DNA of 64,000 bases, from positions 682,001-746,000 of the forward strand of contig NZ_VUJW01000003.1 of the NCBI RefSeq assembly GCF_008373765.1, given 5' to 3'. The notes below the pieces were generated by a model that was given only the letters and a program-made list of their open reading frames with translations, did no database searches and had not been told where the DNA came from. Position 1 is the first letter of the stretch; each line of letters opens with the position of its first letter. The stretch comes from Nocardioides antri. GTDB lineage: Bacteria; Actinomycetota; Actinomycetes; Propionibacteriales; Nocardioidaceae. Shown in pieces: positions 25,103 to 32,562 of this stretch. A program made the position numbers and the translations under genes.

Positions 25103-26614
25103 TCAGACGGCGGCCGCTGCCGGAGCAGCGGTCGATTCGGTGACGCTGAACTTCAGGACCGGGTCCTCGATGGCGCCGCGTCGCAGCGCGGGCGCGTCGC
25201 GGAAGTAGTCGTTGCGGATCCGCCACGGCATCCGCTTGCCCTGGCGCGGCATCACGGCGTCGCCGCGCTGGATGTAGCCCGCGCGCATCGAGTCGCCCAT
25301 CACCGACACGTCGGTGCGGTCGTCGGCATCCGCCACGGGGACCACCTGGTCGTGGCCGTGCGCGTCCATGTGCTTGACCAGCCGGCAGAAGTACTCGCTC
25401 GCGAGGTCGGCCTTCAGCGTCCAGGACGCGTTGGTGTAGCCGATCACGAACATGGAGTTCGGCACTCCCTCCATCAGCACGCCCTTGTAGAGCATCCGCT
25501 CGCGGGTGTCGACGGGCACGCCGTCGACCTCGATCTCGGCGCCGCCGGCGATCTGGATCTGCAGGCCGGTCGCGCTGACGACGATGTCGGCCGGGATCTC
25601 CTCGCCGGACTTCAGCCTGATGCCGGTCGCGGTGAACCTCTCGATGTGGTCGGTCACGATCGACGCCTCACCGCGGCGCAGCACCCGGAACAGGTCACCG
25701 TTCGGCACGACGCAGAGCCGCTCGTCCCACGGGTCGTAGGACGGGGTGAAGTGCACCATGTCGACGTCCGGGCCGACCTGGGCGCGGACCCCCGCGAGCA
25801 GCAGCCGACGGGCGAGCGCCGGCTGCGCCCGGCAGAGCTTGTAGACCGCCTGCTGGAGGAGGATGTTGCGGATCCGCCCGCTTCGGTAGATCACGCGCTG
25901 GGGCACCCGCAGCCTCGCCAGCGGCGAGGCGACCGGGTCGGTCTCCGGCACCGGCATGACGTACGACGGCGAGCGCTGCAGCATCGTGACGTGCTCCGCC
26001 GCGCCCGCACCGGTCGCCATCGCAGGCACCAGGGTGATCGCGGTCGCCCCGCTGCCGATGATGACGACCCGCTTGCCGGCGTGGTCGAGGTCCTCGGGCC
26101 AGAACTGGGGGTGGACGACCTGTCCGCGGAAGTCCTCCTCGCCGGGGAAGGCGGGACGGTAGCCGCTGTCGTAGTCGTAGTAGCCGGTCGCCCCGACGAG
26201 GAACCGGCTGGTGTAGGTCTCGCGACCGCAGCCCGGGTCTTGCGTGTCGACCTCGACGGTCCACCGGCCGGCCTCCGTCGACCAGCTCGCCTTCACGACC
26301 CGGCGGCCGAACCGGATGTGCTCGGTGACGCCGTACTCGTCGGCAGTGTCGGCGACGTACTTCTTGATGCTCGGGCCGTCCGCCAGCACCTTGGTGCCGG
26401 CCCACGGCCGGAAGTTGTAGCCGAAGGTCAGCATGTCGGAGTCGGACCGGATGCCCGGGTAGGTGAAGAGGTCCCAGGTGCCGCCCACCGCCGCGCGTCG
26501 CTCGAGGATGGCGAAGGACTTGCCGGTCCCCTCGCGGACGAGGTGGCACGCGGCGCCGATGCCGGAGACGCCGGCGCCGACGATGAGGACGTCGAGGTCG
26601 TGGGTGTCTTTCAC
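25103..26614 (-). CDS. EthA-like Baeyer-Villiger monooxygenase
   Basis: FAD- and NADPH-dependent flavoprotein that inserts oxygen next to a ketone, giving an ester or lactone. It has two Rossmann motifs (GAGVSGIG near 13-20 and IGSGATAIT) and between them the type I BVMO fingerprint FxGxxxHxxxWP as FRGQVVHPQFWP (162-173). The segments GGTWDLFTYPGIRSDSDM, GYTNASWTLKADL and MPWRIRNDYFRD closely resemble mycobacterial EthA (about 489 aa). The esterase gene upstream would cleave the ester product. The natural ketone cannot be named. Confidence 0.92.
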   Translation of the reverse strand: MKDTHDLDVLIVGAGVSGIGAACHLVREGTGKSFAILERRAAVGGTWDLFTYPGIRSDSDMLTFGYNFRPWAGTKVLADGPSIKKYVADTADEYGVTEHIRFGRRVVKASWSTEAGRWTVEVDTQDPGCGRETYTSRFLVGATGYYDYDSGYRPAFPGEEDFRGQVVHPQFWPEDLDHAGKRVVIIGSGATAITLVPAMATGAGAAEHVTMLQRSPSYVMPVPETDPVASPLARLRVPQRVIYRSGRIRNILLQQAVYKLCRAQPALARRLLLAGVRAQVGPDVDMVHFTPSYDPWDERLCVVPNGDLFRVLRRGEASIVTDHIERFTATGIRLKSGEEIPADIVVSATGLQIQIAGGAEIEVDGVPVDTRERMLYKGVLMEGVPNSMFVIGYTNASWTLKADLASEYFCRLVKHMDAHGHDQVVPVADADDRTDVSVMGDSMRAGYIQRGDAVMPRQGKRMPWRIRNDYFRDAPALRRGAIEDPVLKFSVTESTAAPAAAAV

Positions 26615-26632
26615 GGTCTCCCCTGGGGCAGG

Positions 26633-27466
26633 TCAGGCGACGTCGGCGACGGTCGCGCGCAGGCCGTGCGACGAGCCGCGAAGGAGCACGTCGACGACAC
26701 CGTCCACGTCGTCGGACATCGGGACGTGACCGCTGCCGTCGAGCCAGACGTGCTCGGCCTCCGGCATCTGCTTGCGCGCGCGCCGGCCCTGGTAGGGCAT
26801 CAGCACCCGGTCCTTGGTGCCCCACGCGATCGTCACCGGGATGTCCGCGGCGATGTCGCTGTCGAAGGGGACGCCTTCGCGGATGATCCGGCGCAGTGCG
26901 GGTCGGGCAGCCACCATGCAGTGGAGGTCACCGAGGAAGTGCTCGGCGTCGACGCGGTCGCCGTGGGTCATCAGCGAGCCGAGCAGCACCTTGCGCGCGA
27001 AGGCGGAGCGGGCGAGCGTCGGCGCGGCGGGCATGGCCATCCGGGCGGAGGTCTGGAGCGCGGCGAAGTGGGCGCGGATGTAGAGGAAGTCGAGGTCGCC
27101 CTTCCAGAACCCGGCGGGCGAGAGGCCGGTCGCGCTGCTCACCAGGCCGTCGGCGGCCGCCTCGAGCGCGATCCGGCCGCCGAGCGAGTTGCCGGCGATG
27201 TGGGGGCTGTCGAGGTCGAGCTCTGCGAAGAGCGCGATCAGCTCGTCCTGGAGGACGTCCTTCACCGAGCGGCCGTCGGTCACCAGCTCCGGGGACTCAC
27301 CGTGGCCGGGGAGGTCGAACAGGATGACCTCGCGCTGCTCGGCCAGCCGCTCGGCGACGGGGTACCACGCCTGCCGGCGGTGGCTGATCCCGTGGACCAG
27401 GACCAGGGGCTCTCCGGCTCCGAACCGCTCGTATGCCAGCATCCGCTCTACCGCCTCACCGGGCAA
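26633..27466 (-). CDS. alpha/beta hydrolase (esterase), partner of the BVMO
   Basis: Alpha/beta hydrolase with nucleophile GNSLGG (Ser94) and a late GSGHVP histidine. First gene of the operon esterase, BVMO, AurF-like oxygenase, FprB. BVMO/esterase pairs turn ketones into an alcohol plus an acid, and that is the likely job. I place the start at TTG 27466 because AAGGG lies five bases upstream; the ATG at 27442, eight codons later, is the alternative and has a less well-placed purine stretch. A perfect palindrome (27483-27499) sits just upstream. Confidence 0.85.
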   Translation of the reverse strand: MPGEAVERMLAYERFGAGEPLVLVHGISHRRQAWYPVAERLAEQREVILFDLPGHGESPELVTDGRSVKDVLQDELIALFAELDLDSPHIAGNSLGGRIALEAAADGLVSSATGLSPAGFWKGDLDFLYIRAHFAALQTSARMAMPAAPTLARSAFARKVLLGSLMTHGDRVDAEHFLGDLHCMVAARPALRRIIREGVPFDSDIAADIPVTIAWGTKDRVLMPYQGRRARKQMPEAEHVWLDGSGHVPMSDDVDGVVDVLLRGSSHGLRATVADVA

Positions 27467-27482
27467 CGCTGCCCTTAGTTAG

Positions 27483-27499
27483 CTGTACACGTTGTACAG
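27483..27499. promoter_or_regulatory. operator-like palindrome upstream of the esterase/BVMO operon
   Basis: CTGTACAcgtTGTACAG: 7-bp arms without mismatch and a 3-bp spacer, 17 bp before the first start codon of the operon. This is the size and layout of TetR-family operators. No regulator gene lies directly beside it, so the protein that binds it is unknown. Confidence 0.65.
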
Positions 27500-27650
27500 G
27501 TAGATGTTTACAGCGTCGCCGGCTTTGTCAGCGAGGGAATGTGATCCAGGCCACTGAGGACCTGGGTCACACCCACCCTCGCCCCGCTCACCCCGCCCGG
27601 GTTACGGGTCGCTTAGACGGTTGAACGCTCAACGGCGCGGAACCCGGTGC

Positions 27651-27737
27651 GGGCCGCTTTCCCCTCCGCGAGCCTCGGAGCCGAAAGCAGCCGCGGCCCA
27701 CCGCGGATGCGCCACCCGAGCGGGAACCCTGCCGCTC
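27651..27737 (+). promoter_or_regulatory. structured 5' leader of the RTX protein gene
   Basis: The 293-bp gap before the RTX gene holds the palindrome above and then a chain of nested complementary segments. GGGCC (27651-27655) pairs with GGCCC (27695-27699), GCTTT (27656-27660) with AAAGC (27684-27688), and CTCCG (27664-27668) with CGGAG (27676-27680), giving one 15-bp stem. CCGCGG at 27691-27696 can instead pair with CCGCGG at 27701-27706, a possible switch. A second 7-bp stem joins 27717-27723 to 27732-27738. It may be a regulatory RNA leader; I could not match it to a known riboswitch class. Confidence 0.5.
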
Positions 27738-27759
27738 GACCCTGGGGAGAGGGAGCAAA

Positions 27760-29820
27760 ATGCGACTCACACGACTAGCCGCCGTCACCGCGGCCCCGGT
27801 GCTGCTCATGGGGTTGGCCGCCCCGAGCTTCGCCGACGACGTCTCGAACGACCTCGACGACACCGTCGACGCGGCAGCGGAGACGATGACGCTCACGGCC
27901 GGAGGCGCCAACGGCACCACCACCCTTTCGGTCACACCGCAGAACGGCGACGGCAAGAGCGGGTGCAACCTGAACCAGAACAACGGCCAGACGCTGACCC
28001 TGGCGGTGACCTCATCGGCCCCCCTGGTCGCGATCGCCACCCCGCCGACCGTCACGCTCACGTCGTGCGGCGCCTCGCCGACGGTCACCGTGACCCCGGT
28101 CGGCAACGGCAACGCGCAGGTCACCTTCACCCCGGTGGTGAACACCACCGGAGCCACGTTCGACCTGGCGCCTGCGACGTTCGACGTCAGCGTGGCCGCG
28201 GGCAACAGCGCGCCGACGGTCACCGTCTCCGGCGTCGCCGACGGCGACAGCTACGACAAGGGCAGCGTGCCCACCGCGATGTGCGACGTCACCGACACCG
28301 AGGACGGCAGCTCGTCGTTCCCCGCGACCCTCACCGAGGTCAGCGGCACGTACGCGTCGGACGGGATCGGGTCCCAGACGGCCGACTGCTCCTACACGGA
28401 CGGCGGCGGCCTCAGCGACGACGCGACCGCGACCTACAGCATCGCCGACCCCAGCGCGCCGGAGATCGACTACGACGTCAGCCCGGCGACTCCGGACGGT
28501 GACAACGACTGGTACACCGGCAACGTCTCGGTGGACTGGACCGTGACCGACGCCGAGTCGGGCAACTCGGTCACGACCACCGGCTGTGACGACGTCAGCA
28601 TCACTGCCGACCAGCGCGCGGCGGCCTACACCTGCTCCGCCGACAGCGCCGGCGGCCACTTCGAGGCGACGACCGGCGACATCAAGGTCGACGGCACCGT
28701 CCCGTCGCTGGGCCTCGACGACGGACCGGCCGACGGTGCGACGTACTTCTTCGGCCTGGAGACCGTGCCTGCTGCGCCGACCTGCACCGCCGACGACGTC
28801 ACGTCCGGCGTGACCGTCGACGGCTGCAGCGTGGCCGGCTGGTCCGACCAGCTCGGCTCCCACACGATCACCGGCAGCGTCGAGGACAACGCGGGCAACA
28901 CCGCCACGGTCACGCGCAGCTACGAGGTCGTCGAGTGCAGCCTCGAGACCAGCATGATCGGAAGCGTGTGCGCGCCCAAGTGCAACGGCGAGCTGGCCAC
29001 GATCAAGGGCGCCGGCGGGGGGCCCATCGTGGGCACCGAGGGCGACGACGTGATCGTGGCCACCGACGGTGACGAGGAGATCGACAGTCTCGGCGGCAAC
29101 GACGTCATCTGCGGCTTCGGCGGTGCCGACACGATCAACGCCGGCGACGGCGCCGACACCGTCTTCGGCGGCATCGGCGAGGACGTCGTCGGCGGTGACA
29201 GCGGCCAGGACTCGCTGCGTGGCGGGCCTGGCAACGACTCGCTCGAGGGCGGTGCCGACGACGACACCGTCAGCGGCGACGGGGGCGACGACACGGTCGG
29301 TGGCGGCGACGGCGCCGACGTGCTGTCCGGCAGCGCCGGGGCCGACGCCATCGACGGCGGCGCGGGCGACGACACGGTCGACGGCGGCTTCGGTGCCGAC
29401 GACCTGCTCGGCAGCGGGGGCAACGACACCCTCCTCGGCAGCGCGGGAGTGGACGACCTCCAGGGCGGGGACGACGACGACACCCTCCAGGGGCACGTCG
29501 GCAACGACGTCCTCGACGGCGGCGCCGGGCAGGACACGCTGACCGGCGCCGAGGGTCTCGACGACCTCACCGGCGGCGACGGCGACGACACGGCGTACGG
29601 CGGCCTGCACGCCGACAGCGCGCACGGAGGCACCGGCAACGACACCCTCCACGGTGGCGAGGGAGCCGACGCACTGCACGGCGAGGCCGGCAACGACACC
29701 CTCAACGGCAACGCGGGTGCCGACGTCCTCGACGGCGGAGACGACGACGACCGCCTCATCGGCGGGCCCGACGCCGACACCCTCCACGGTGGCGGGGGCA
29801 CCAACTTCGTCCGGCAGTAG
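27760..29820 (+). CDS. secreted RTX-type calcium-binding repeat protein
   Basis: A 686-residue exported protein. Residues 1-25 are a signal peptide ending in PSFA; residues about 26-410 look like Ig/HYR-like beta domains with paired cysteines; from about residue 424 to the end there are many GGxGxDxLx nonapeptides (for example GGNDVICGFGGADTINAG), which bind calcium and fold into a beta-roll. Function is unknown: adhesion, matrix or S-layer-like roles are possible. The usual C-terminal type I secretion signal is not evident, and the Sec signal argues for Sec export. GGGAG precedes the ATG by four bases. A strong hairpin follows the stop. Confidence 0.88.
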   Translation: MRLTRLAAVTAAPVLLMGLAAPSFADDVSNDLDDTVDAAAETMTLTAGGANGTTTLSVTPQNGDGKSGCNLNQNNGQTLTLAVTSSAPLVAIATPPTVTLTSCGASPTVTVTPVGNGNAQVTFTPVVNTTGATFDLAPATFDVSVAAGNSAPTVTVSGVADGDSYDKGSVPTAMCDVTDTEDGSSSFPATLTEVSGTYASDGIGSQTADCSYTDGGGLSDDATATYSIADPSAPEIDYDVSPATPDGDNDWYTGNVSVDWTVTDAESGNSVTTTGCDDVSITADQRAAAYTCSADSAGGHFEATTGDIKVDGTVPSLGLDDGPADGATYFFGLETVPAAPTCTADDVTSGVTVDGCSVAGWSDQLGSHTITGSVEDNAGNTATVTRSYEVVECSLETSMIGSVCAPKCNGELATIKGAGGGPIVGTEGDDVIVATDGDEEIDSLGGNDVICGFGGADTINAGDGADTVFGGIGEDVVGGDSGQDSLRGGPGNDSLEGGADDDTVSGDGGDDTVGGGDGADVLSGSAGADAIDGGAGDDTVDGGFGADDLLGSGGNDTLLGSAGVDDLQGGDDDDTLQGHVGNDVLDGGAGQDTLTGAEGLDDLTGGDGDDTAYGGLHADSAHGGTGNDTLHGGEGADALHGEAGNDTLNGNAGADVLDGGDDDDRLIGGPDADTLHGGGGTNFVRQ

Positions 29821-29840
29821 CCGGACCTGATCTGGGGGAT

Positions 29841-29878
29841 CCACGACCCGGGCCCACTTCGGTGGGTCCGGGTCGTGG
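29841..29878 (+). terminator. terminator hairpin after the RTX gene
   Basis: 17-bp stem with a single G-T pair, capped by a TTCG tetraloop at 29858-29861, starting 20 bases after the RTX stop codon. No T-run follows. It lies between convergent units, so it may serve both directions. Confidence 0.75.
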
Positions 29879-29892
29879 TCCGTCGCAGCACG

Positions 29893-30375
29893 TCAGCTCG
29901 GGATGCCGTCCCGGTCGACGTGGACCGACTCGCAGTCGACGTACCGGTCGAGCGGGTCGCGGCGCTCGTGCCGCCGGAGGCTGATCTCGACCCAGTCGAA
30001 TCCTCCGTCGCAGAAGATGACGTCCGGCTGGCCGGCGTTGGACACGTAGATCTCGTCGTCGTCCGACCCGGTGTGACCGTAGAGCGAGTCGCCCCGGGGA
30101 CCGCCCATGATCGCGTCCCGACCACCCCTCCGAGGAGCAGGTCGCTGCCGCGCCCGCCCAGCACCGGTCGTGCCCCGGGCCACCGCGCAGCTCGTCGTCG
30201 CCGAGGTAGCCGTGGATCGTGTCGTCGCCACCCAGGGCGTCGATCAGGTCCCGTTGGGGTGTCCCTCGATGGAGTCGTCGCCCTGCGTCGGCTCGTCGGC
30301 CGCCCACGCCGGCGCGGCCAGTCCCAGCCCGAGCGCGATCGCCGCACCCACGACTCCTCGTCGTCCACGTCCCAT
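29893..30375 (-). pseudogene. frameshifted secreted RTX-like protein
   Basis: Remnant of, or mis-sequenced copy of, a small secreted RTX relative of the preceding protein. The ATG at 30375 opens a signal peptide (GAAIALGLGLAAPAWA) and DEPTQGDDSIEG, then the frame stops. The RTX repeats continue in a second frame (DALGGDDTIHGYLGDDELRGG), then a third (VLGGRGSDLLLGG), then a fourth stretch (GRDAIMGGPRGDSLYG to the stop at 29893). Each switch fits the loss of one base in a C- or G-rich run. The original would have been about 160 aa. Either a decaying gene or homopolymer sequencing errors. Confidence 0.75.
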
Positions 30376-30387
30376 GTCGTCGACTTC

Positions 30388-30408
30388 TTCGTCCTTCGTC
30401 CTTCGTCC
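30388..30408. repeat. 7-bp tandem repeat, three copies
   Basis: TTCGTCC repeated three times without interruption in the 5' region of the frameshifted RTX-like gene. On that gene's strand it reads GGACGAA three times, a Shine-Dalgarno-like purine stretch ending 13 bases before the ATG, so copy number changes could alter translation. Confidence 0.7.
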
Positions 30409-30474
30409 TGCGGTCTGCTTGTACTTGTGAAGACGCGCGGGAGCGGGCGGGGTTGCCTGTCGACCTTCCGGAAA

Positions 30475-30509
30475 CAGAACAGCCGGACCCATGGGGTCCG
30501 GCTGTTCTG
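30475..30509 (-). terminator. terminator after tRNA-Ser
   Basis: Perfect 16-bp inverted repeat (30475-30490 with 30494-30509) around a 3-base loop, 14 bases beyond the 3' end of the tRNA gene. On the minus strand the stem is followed by TTT and then CC, a weak T-tract. Confidence 0.8.
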
Positions 30510-30522
30510 ATCCAGGAGGATC

Positions 30523-30610
30523 TGGCGGTGGCGGTGGGATTTGAACCCACGGTGGGTTGCCCCACACATCATTTCGAGTGATGCACCTTCGGCCGCTCGG
30601 ACACGCCACC
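30523..30610 (-). tRNA. tRNA-Ser (anticodon CGA)
   Basis: Complete class II tRNA on the minus strand. Acceptor arms GGTGGCG (30604-30610) and CGCCACC (30527-30533) pair perfectly; the anticodon loop CTCGAAA gives CGA at 30574-30576; the long variable arm is typical of serine; the T arm is GTGGG-TTCAAAT-CCCAC; discriminator G and an encoded CCA end at 30523. Decodes UCG. Confidence 0.96.
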
Positions 30611-30652
30611 GCGGGGAAGGTTACCGGAGGTGGTTGGTGCGGTTGAAATCGA

Positions 30653-30746
30653 GCAGGTTCATCAAGGTATGCAGCCGAACCGCCGCTTCCCTGGCTGAAT
30701 TCGGCTAGGGAAGTGCATGCCCGTCTGCATCCCTTGATGAACCTGC
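30653..30746. repeat. 94-bp nested palindromic element (MITE-like)
   Basis: 22-bp terminal inverted repeats (30653-30674 and 30725-30746, starting GCAGGTTCATCAAGG) differ at one position. Inside lies a second palindrome, 30686-30713, with perfect CTTCCCT/AGGGAAG arms around GAATTC. It fills the gap between tRNA-Ser and tadA. It looks like a miniature inverted-repeat element or a strong bidirectional hairpin. I see no clear target-site duplication. Confidence 0.7.
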
Positions 30747-30761
30747 GGCACGGCCGCGGCC

Positions 30762-31223
30762 TCATCTGTGGCCGGCGAAGAACTCCGCCAGCAGCGCGGC
30801 CGACTCCTCGGCCAGCACGCCGGACACGACCTCGGGCCGGTGGTTGAGCCGGCGGTCGCGGACGACGTCCCAGAGCGACCCGACCGCGCCGGCCTTGGGG
30901 TCCCAGGCTCCGAGGACGATCCGGTCGACCCGCGAGAGCACGGCGGCGCCCGCGCACATCGTGCACGGCTCGAGGGTCACGACCAGGGTGCACCCGTCGA
31001 GCCGCCACTCACCGCGGTCGCGGGCGGCGGCGCGGAGGGCGACGATCTCCGCGTGGCCGGTCGGGTCGGCGTCGGCCTCGCGGACGTTGCGGCCCGCGCT
31101 CACCACCGTCCCGGCAACGTCCACCACGACGGCACCGATCGGCACGTCGCCGGTTGCGAGCGCGGCACGCGCCTCGGCGAGGGCGGCAAGCATCGGCTCC
31201 CGCCAGCGTTCTGCTGGGATCAC
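30762..31223 (-). CDS. tadA: tRNA-specific adenosine deaminase TadA
   Basis: Zinc enzyme that converts adenosine 34 of tRNA-Arg(ACG) to inosine, essential for wobble decoding. The zinc and catalytic residues are in HAEI (His57, Glu59) and PCTMC (Cys87, Cys90). Length is 153 aa. I choose GTG 31223, which overlaps the upstream stop as GTGA; an ATG ten codons later is the alternative. It is translated together with the TadA-associated protein, an arrangement seen across actinobacteria. Confidence 0.93.
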   Translation of the reverse strand: MIPAERWREPMLAALAEARAALATGDVPIGAVVVDVAGTVVSAGRNVREADADPTGHAEIVALRAAARDRGEWRLDGCTLVVTLEPCTMCAGAAVLSRVDRIVLGAWDPKAGAVGSLWDVVRDRRLNHRPEVVSGVLAEESAALLAEFFAGHR

Positions 31224-31699
31224 GCCGAGGTGAAGACCGCGTCGTCGAAGAGCTCGCCGAAGCCGAGTCGCCGGGCGACCTCGGAGAGCATCTCGTCGGG
31301 GTACAGCTCCTCGTCGTCGAGCAGCGCCGCCAGGTCCATCGCGGGCATGCCGAGGTCGCCGAGCAGGTCGAGCTCGCCGGCTGCCTCCGGCTCGTCCTCG
31401 TCCTCCGGCATCGGCAGCTGCAGGAACTCCACGGCCGAGGCAGCGAGCTCCCACTCCGCCGCGGCGGTCACGTCGGACAGCAGGACCCGGGTCTGCTGAC
31501 CGGCCACCCGAACGACGACGAAGAAGTCCTCGTCGATCGCGACCAGGCCGACGGCGCCGTGGTCACCCGGGAACCGACGGAGCGCGGACGCCAGCGTCTC
31601 CACGTCGGCGACGTGGTCGTGGGTCAGCTCGGCGACCTGCCAGACGCCTTCCTCACGGTAGGCGGCCAGGGCGAAGTCGACAGCGTCCGATGCGGTCAC
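31220..31699 (-). CDS. tRNA adenosine deaminase-associated protein
   Basis: Small acidic protein (159 aa) of an actinobacterial family always found next to tadA and named for that context; molecular role not known. The Asp/Glu-rich segment PEDEDEPEAAGE near the middle and LYPDEMLSEVARRLGFGELFDDAV at the end are typical. The start is GTG 31699; CACCCT lies six bases upstream and may be a weak -10 box for a leaderless message. The gene is divergent from upp across 66 bp. Confidence 0.88.
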   Translation of the reverse strand: MTASDAVDFALAAYREEGVWQVAELTHDHVADVETLASALRRFPGDHGAVGLVAIDEDFFVVVRVAGQQTRVLLSDVTAAAEWELAASAVEFLQLPMPEDEDEPEAAGELDLLGDLGMPAMDLAALLDDEELYPDEMLSEVARRLGFGELFDDAVFTSA

Positions 31700-31720
31700 G
31701 TCTCAAGGGTGACACCTGCC

Positions 31721-31732
31721 GCCTGATCAGGC
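31721..31732. promoter_or_regulatory. 12-bp palindrome in the tadA/upp divergent promoter region
   Basis: GCCTGATCAGGC is fully self-complementary and sits mid-way between the two divergent start codons. It may be a protein-binding site. A chance palindrome of this length in GC-rich DNA is possible. Confidence 0.35.
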
Positions 31733-31752
31733 CAGAGGGTTCGGGCACGCCC

Positions 31753-31758
31753 TAGAGT
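31753..31758 (+). promoter_or_regulatory. -10 box TAGAGT for leaderless upp
   Basis: TAGAGT is followed by seven bases and the upp ATG at 31766, with no Shine-Dalgarno between. Confidence 0.5.
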
Positions 31759-31765
31759 TCGGACC

Positions 31766-32407
31766 ATGCGCACCCTCGTCGTCGACCACCCCCTGGTGGC
31801 CCACAAGCTCACCGTGCTCCGCGACGAGACGACCGAGTCACCCACCTTCCGCAACCTCGCCGACGAGCTGGTGACCCTGCTGGCCTACGAGGCGACCCGC
31901 GACGTCCGGGTCGAGGACTGCGCCATCGTCACGCCGGTCGCCCCCACCACGGGCACGAAGCTCGCGGCACCGCGCCCGCTCGTCGTACCCATCCTCCGGG
32001 CCGGGCTCGGCATGCTCGACGGGATGATGCGGCTGCTCCCCACCGCCGAGGTGGGCTTCCTGGGGATGGTCCGCAACGAGGAGACGCTCGAGGCGTCGAC
32101 GTACGCCGAGCGCCTGCCCGACGACCTCAGCGGGCGGCAGTGCTACGTGCTGGACCCCATGCTCGCCACCGGGGGCACCCTGGCTGCGGCCATCCGGTTT
32201 CTCACCAACCGCGGCGCCGACCACATCACCGCGGTCTGCCTGCTGGCTGCGCCCGAGGGCTGCGCGCGGCTCGAGGACGAGCTCGCCGGCCTCGACGTCC
32301 CCGTCACGGTCGTCGTCGCGGCGATGGACGAGCGGCTCAACGAGAAGGGCTACATCGTCCCCGGCCTCGGCGACGCCGGCGACCGCCTCTACGGCGTCGT
32401 CGGCTGA
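31766..32407 (+). CDS. upp: uracil phosphoribosyltransferase
   Basis: Pyrimidine salvage enzyme that makes UMP from uracil and PRPP. The PRPP-binding loop [10 protein letters not shown] and the C-terminal uracil-binding region [16 protein letters not shown] are intact. Length 213 aa is normal. It is a single-gene unit with a leaderless-type promoter, divergent from the tadA pair. Confidence 0.97.
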   Translation: MRTLVVDHPLVAHKLTVLRDETTESPTFRNLADELVTLLAYEATRDVRVEDCAIVTPVAPTTGTKLAAPRPLVVPILRAGLGMLDGMMRLLPTAEVGFLGMVRNEETLEASTYAERLPDDLSGRQCYVLDPMLATGGTLAAAIRFLTNRGADHITAVCLLAAPEGCARLEDELAGLDVPVTVVVAAMDERLNEKGYIVPGLGDAGDRLYGVVG

Positions 32408-32562
32408 TCCCCGCTGAGGCGTGGATCACACACCCGATCGGGCTGTATCTCCCACACTCCTCACCGACGCACAGTGAGCGGACAACGTGCGTCCGTGCGA
32501 CGTGTCGTGTGTAGGTTGACCTGCGCTGGATCCCCGGAACCCCAGCCGGAAGCGAGGCAGTG

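Noticed and set aside
24422-27478. Very long plus-strand open frame (1018 codons) over the AurF/BVMO/esterase genes
   Set aside because: It is antisense to three genes with clear catalytic motifs, and its product is a low-complexity Arg/Gly/Val-rich string without any domain. Long antisense frames are expected at this GC content.
27540-27760. Cyclic di-AMP or cobalamin riboswitch
   Set aside because: GGAACCC and GCCACTG fragments occur, but the other conserved blocks of either class are absent, so I report only an unassigned structured leader.
28012-29844. 610-codon minus-strand open frame opposite the RTX gene
   Set aside because: Mirror image of the regular RTX nonapeptide codons; repetitive DNA keeps several frames open at once.
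30523-30746. Integrative element using tRNA-Ser as attachment site
   Set aside because: No integrase gene and no second copy of the tRNA 3' end within the window; the palindrome lies on the 5' side of the tRNA, not the 3' side used by most integrases.
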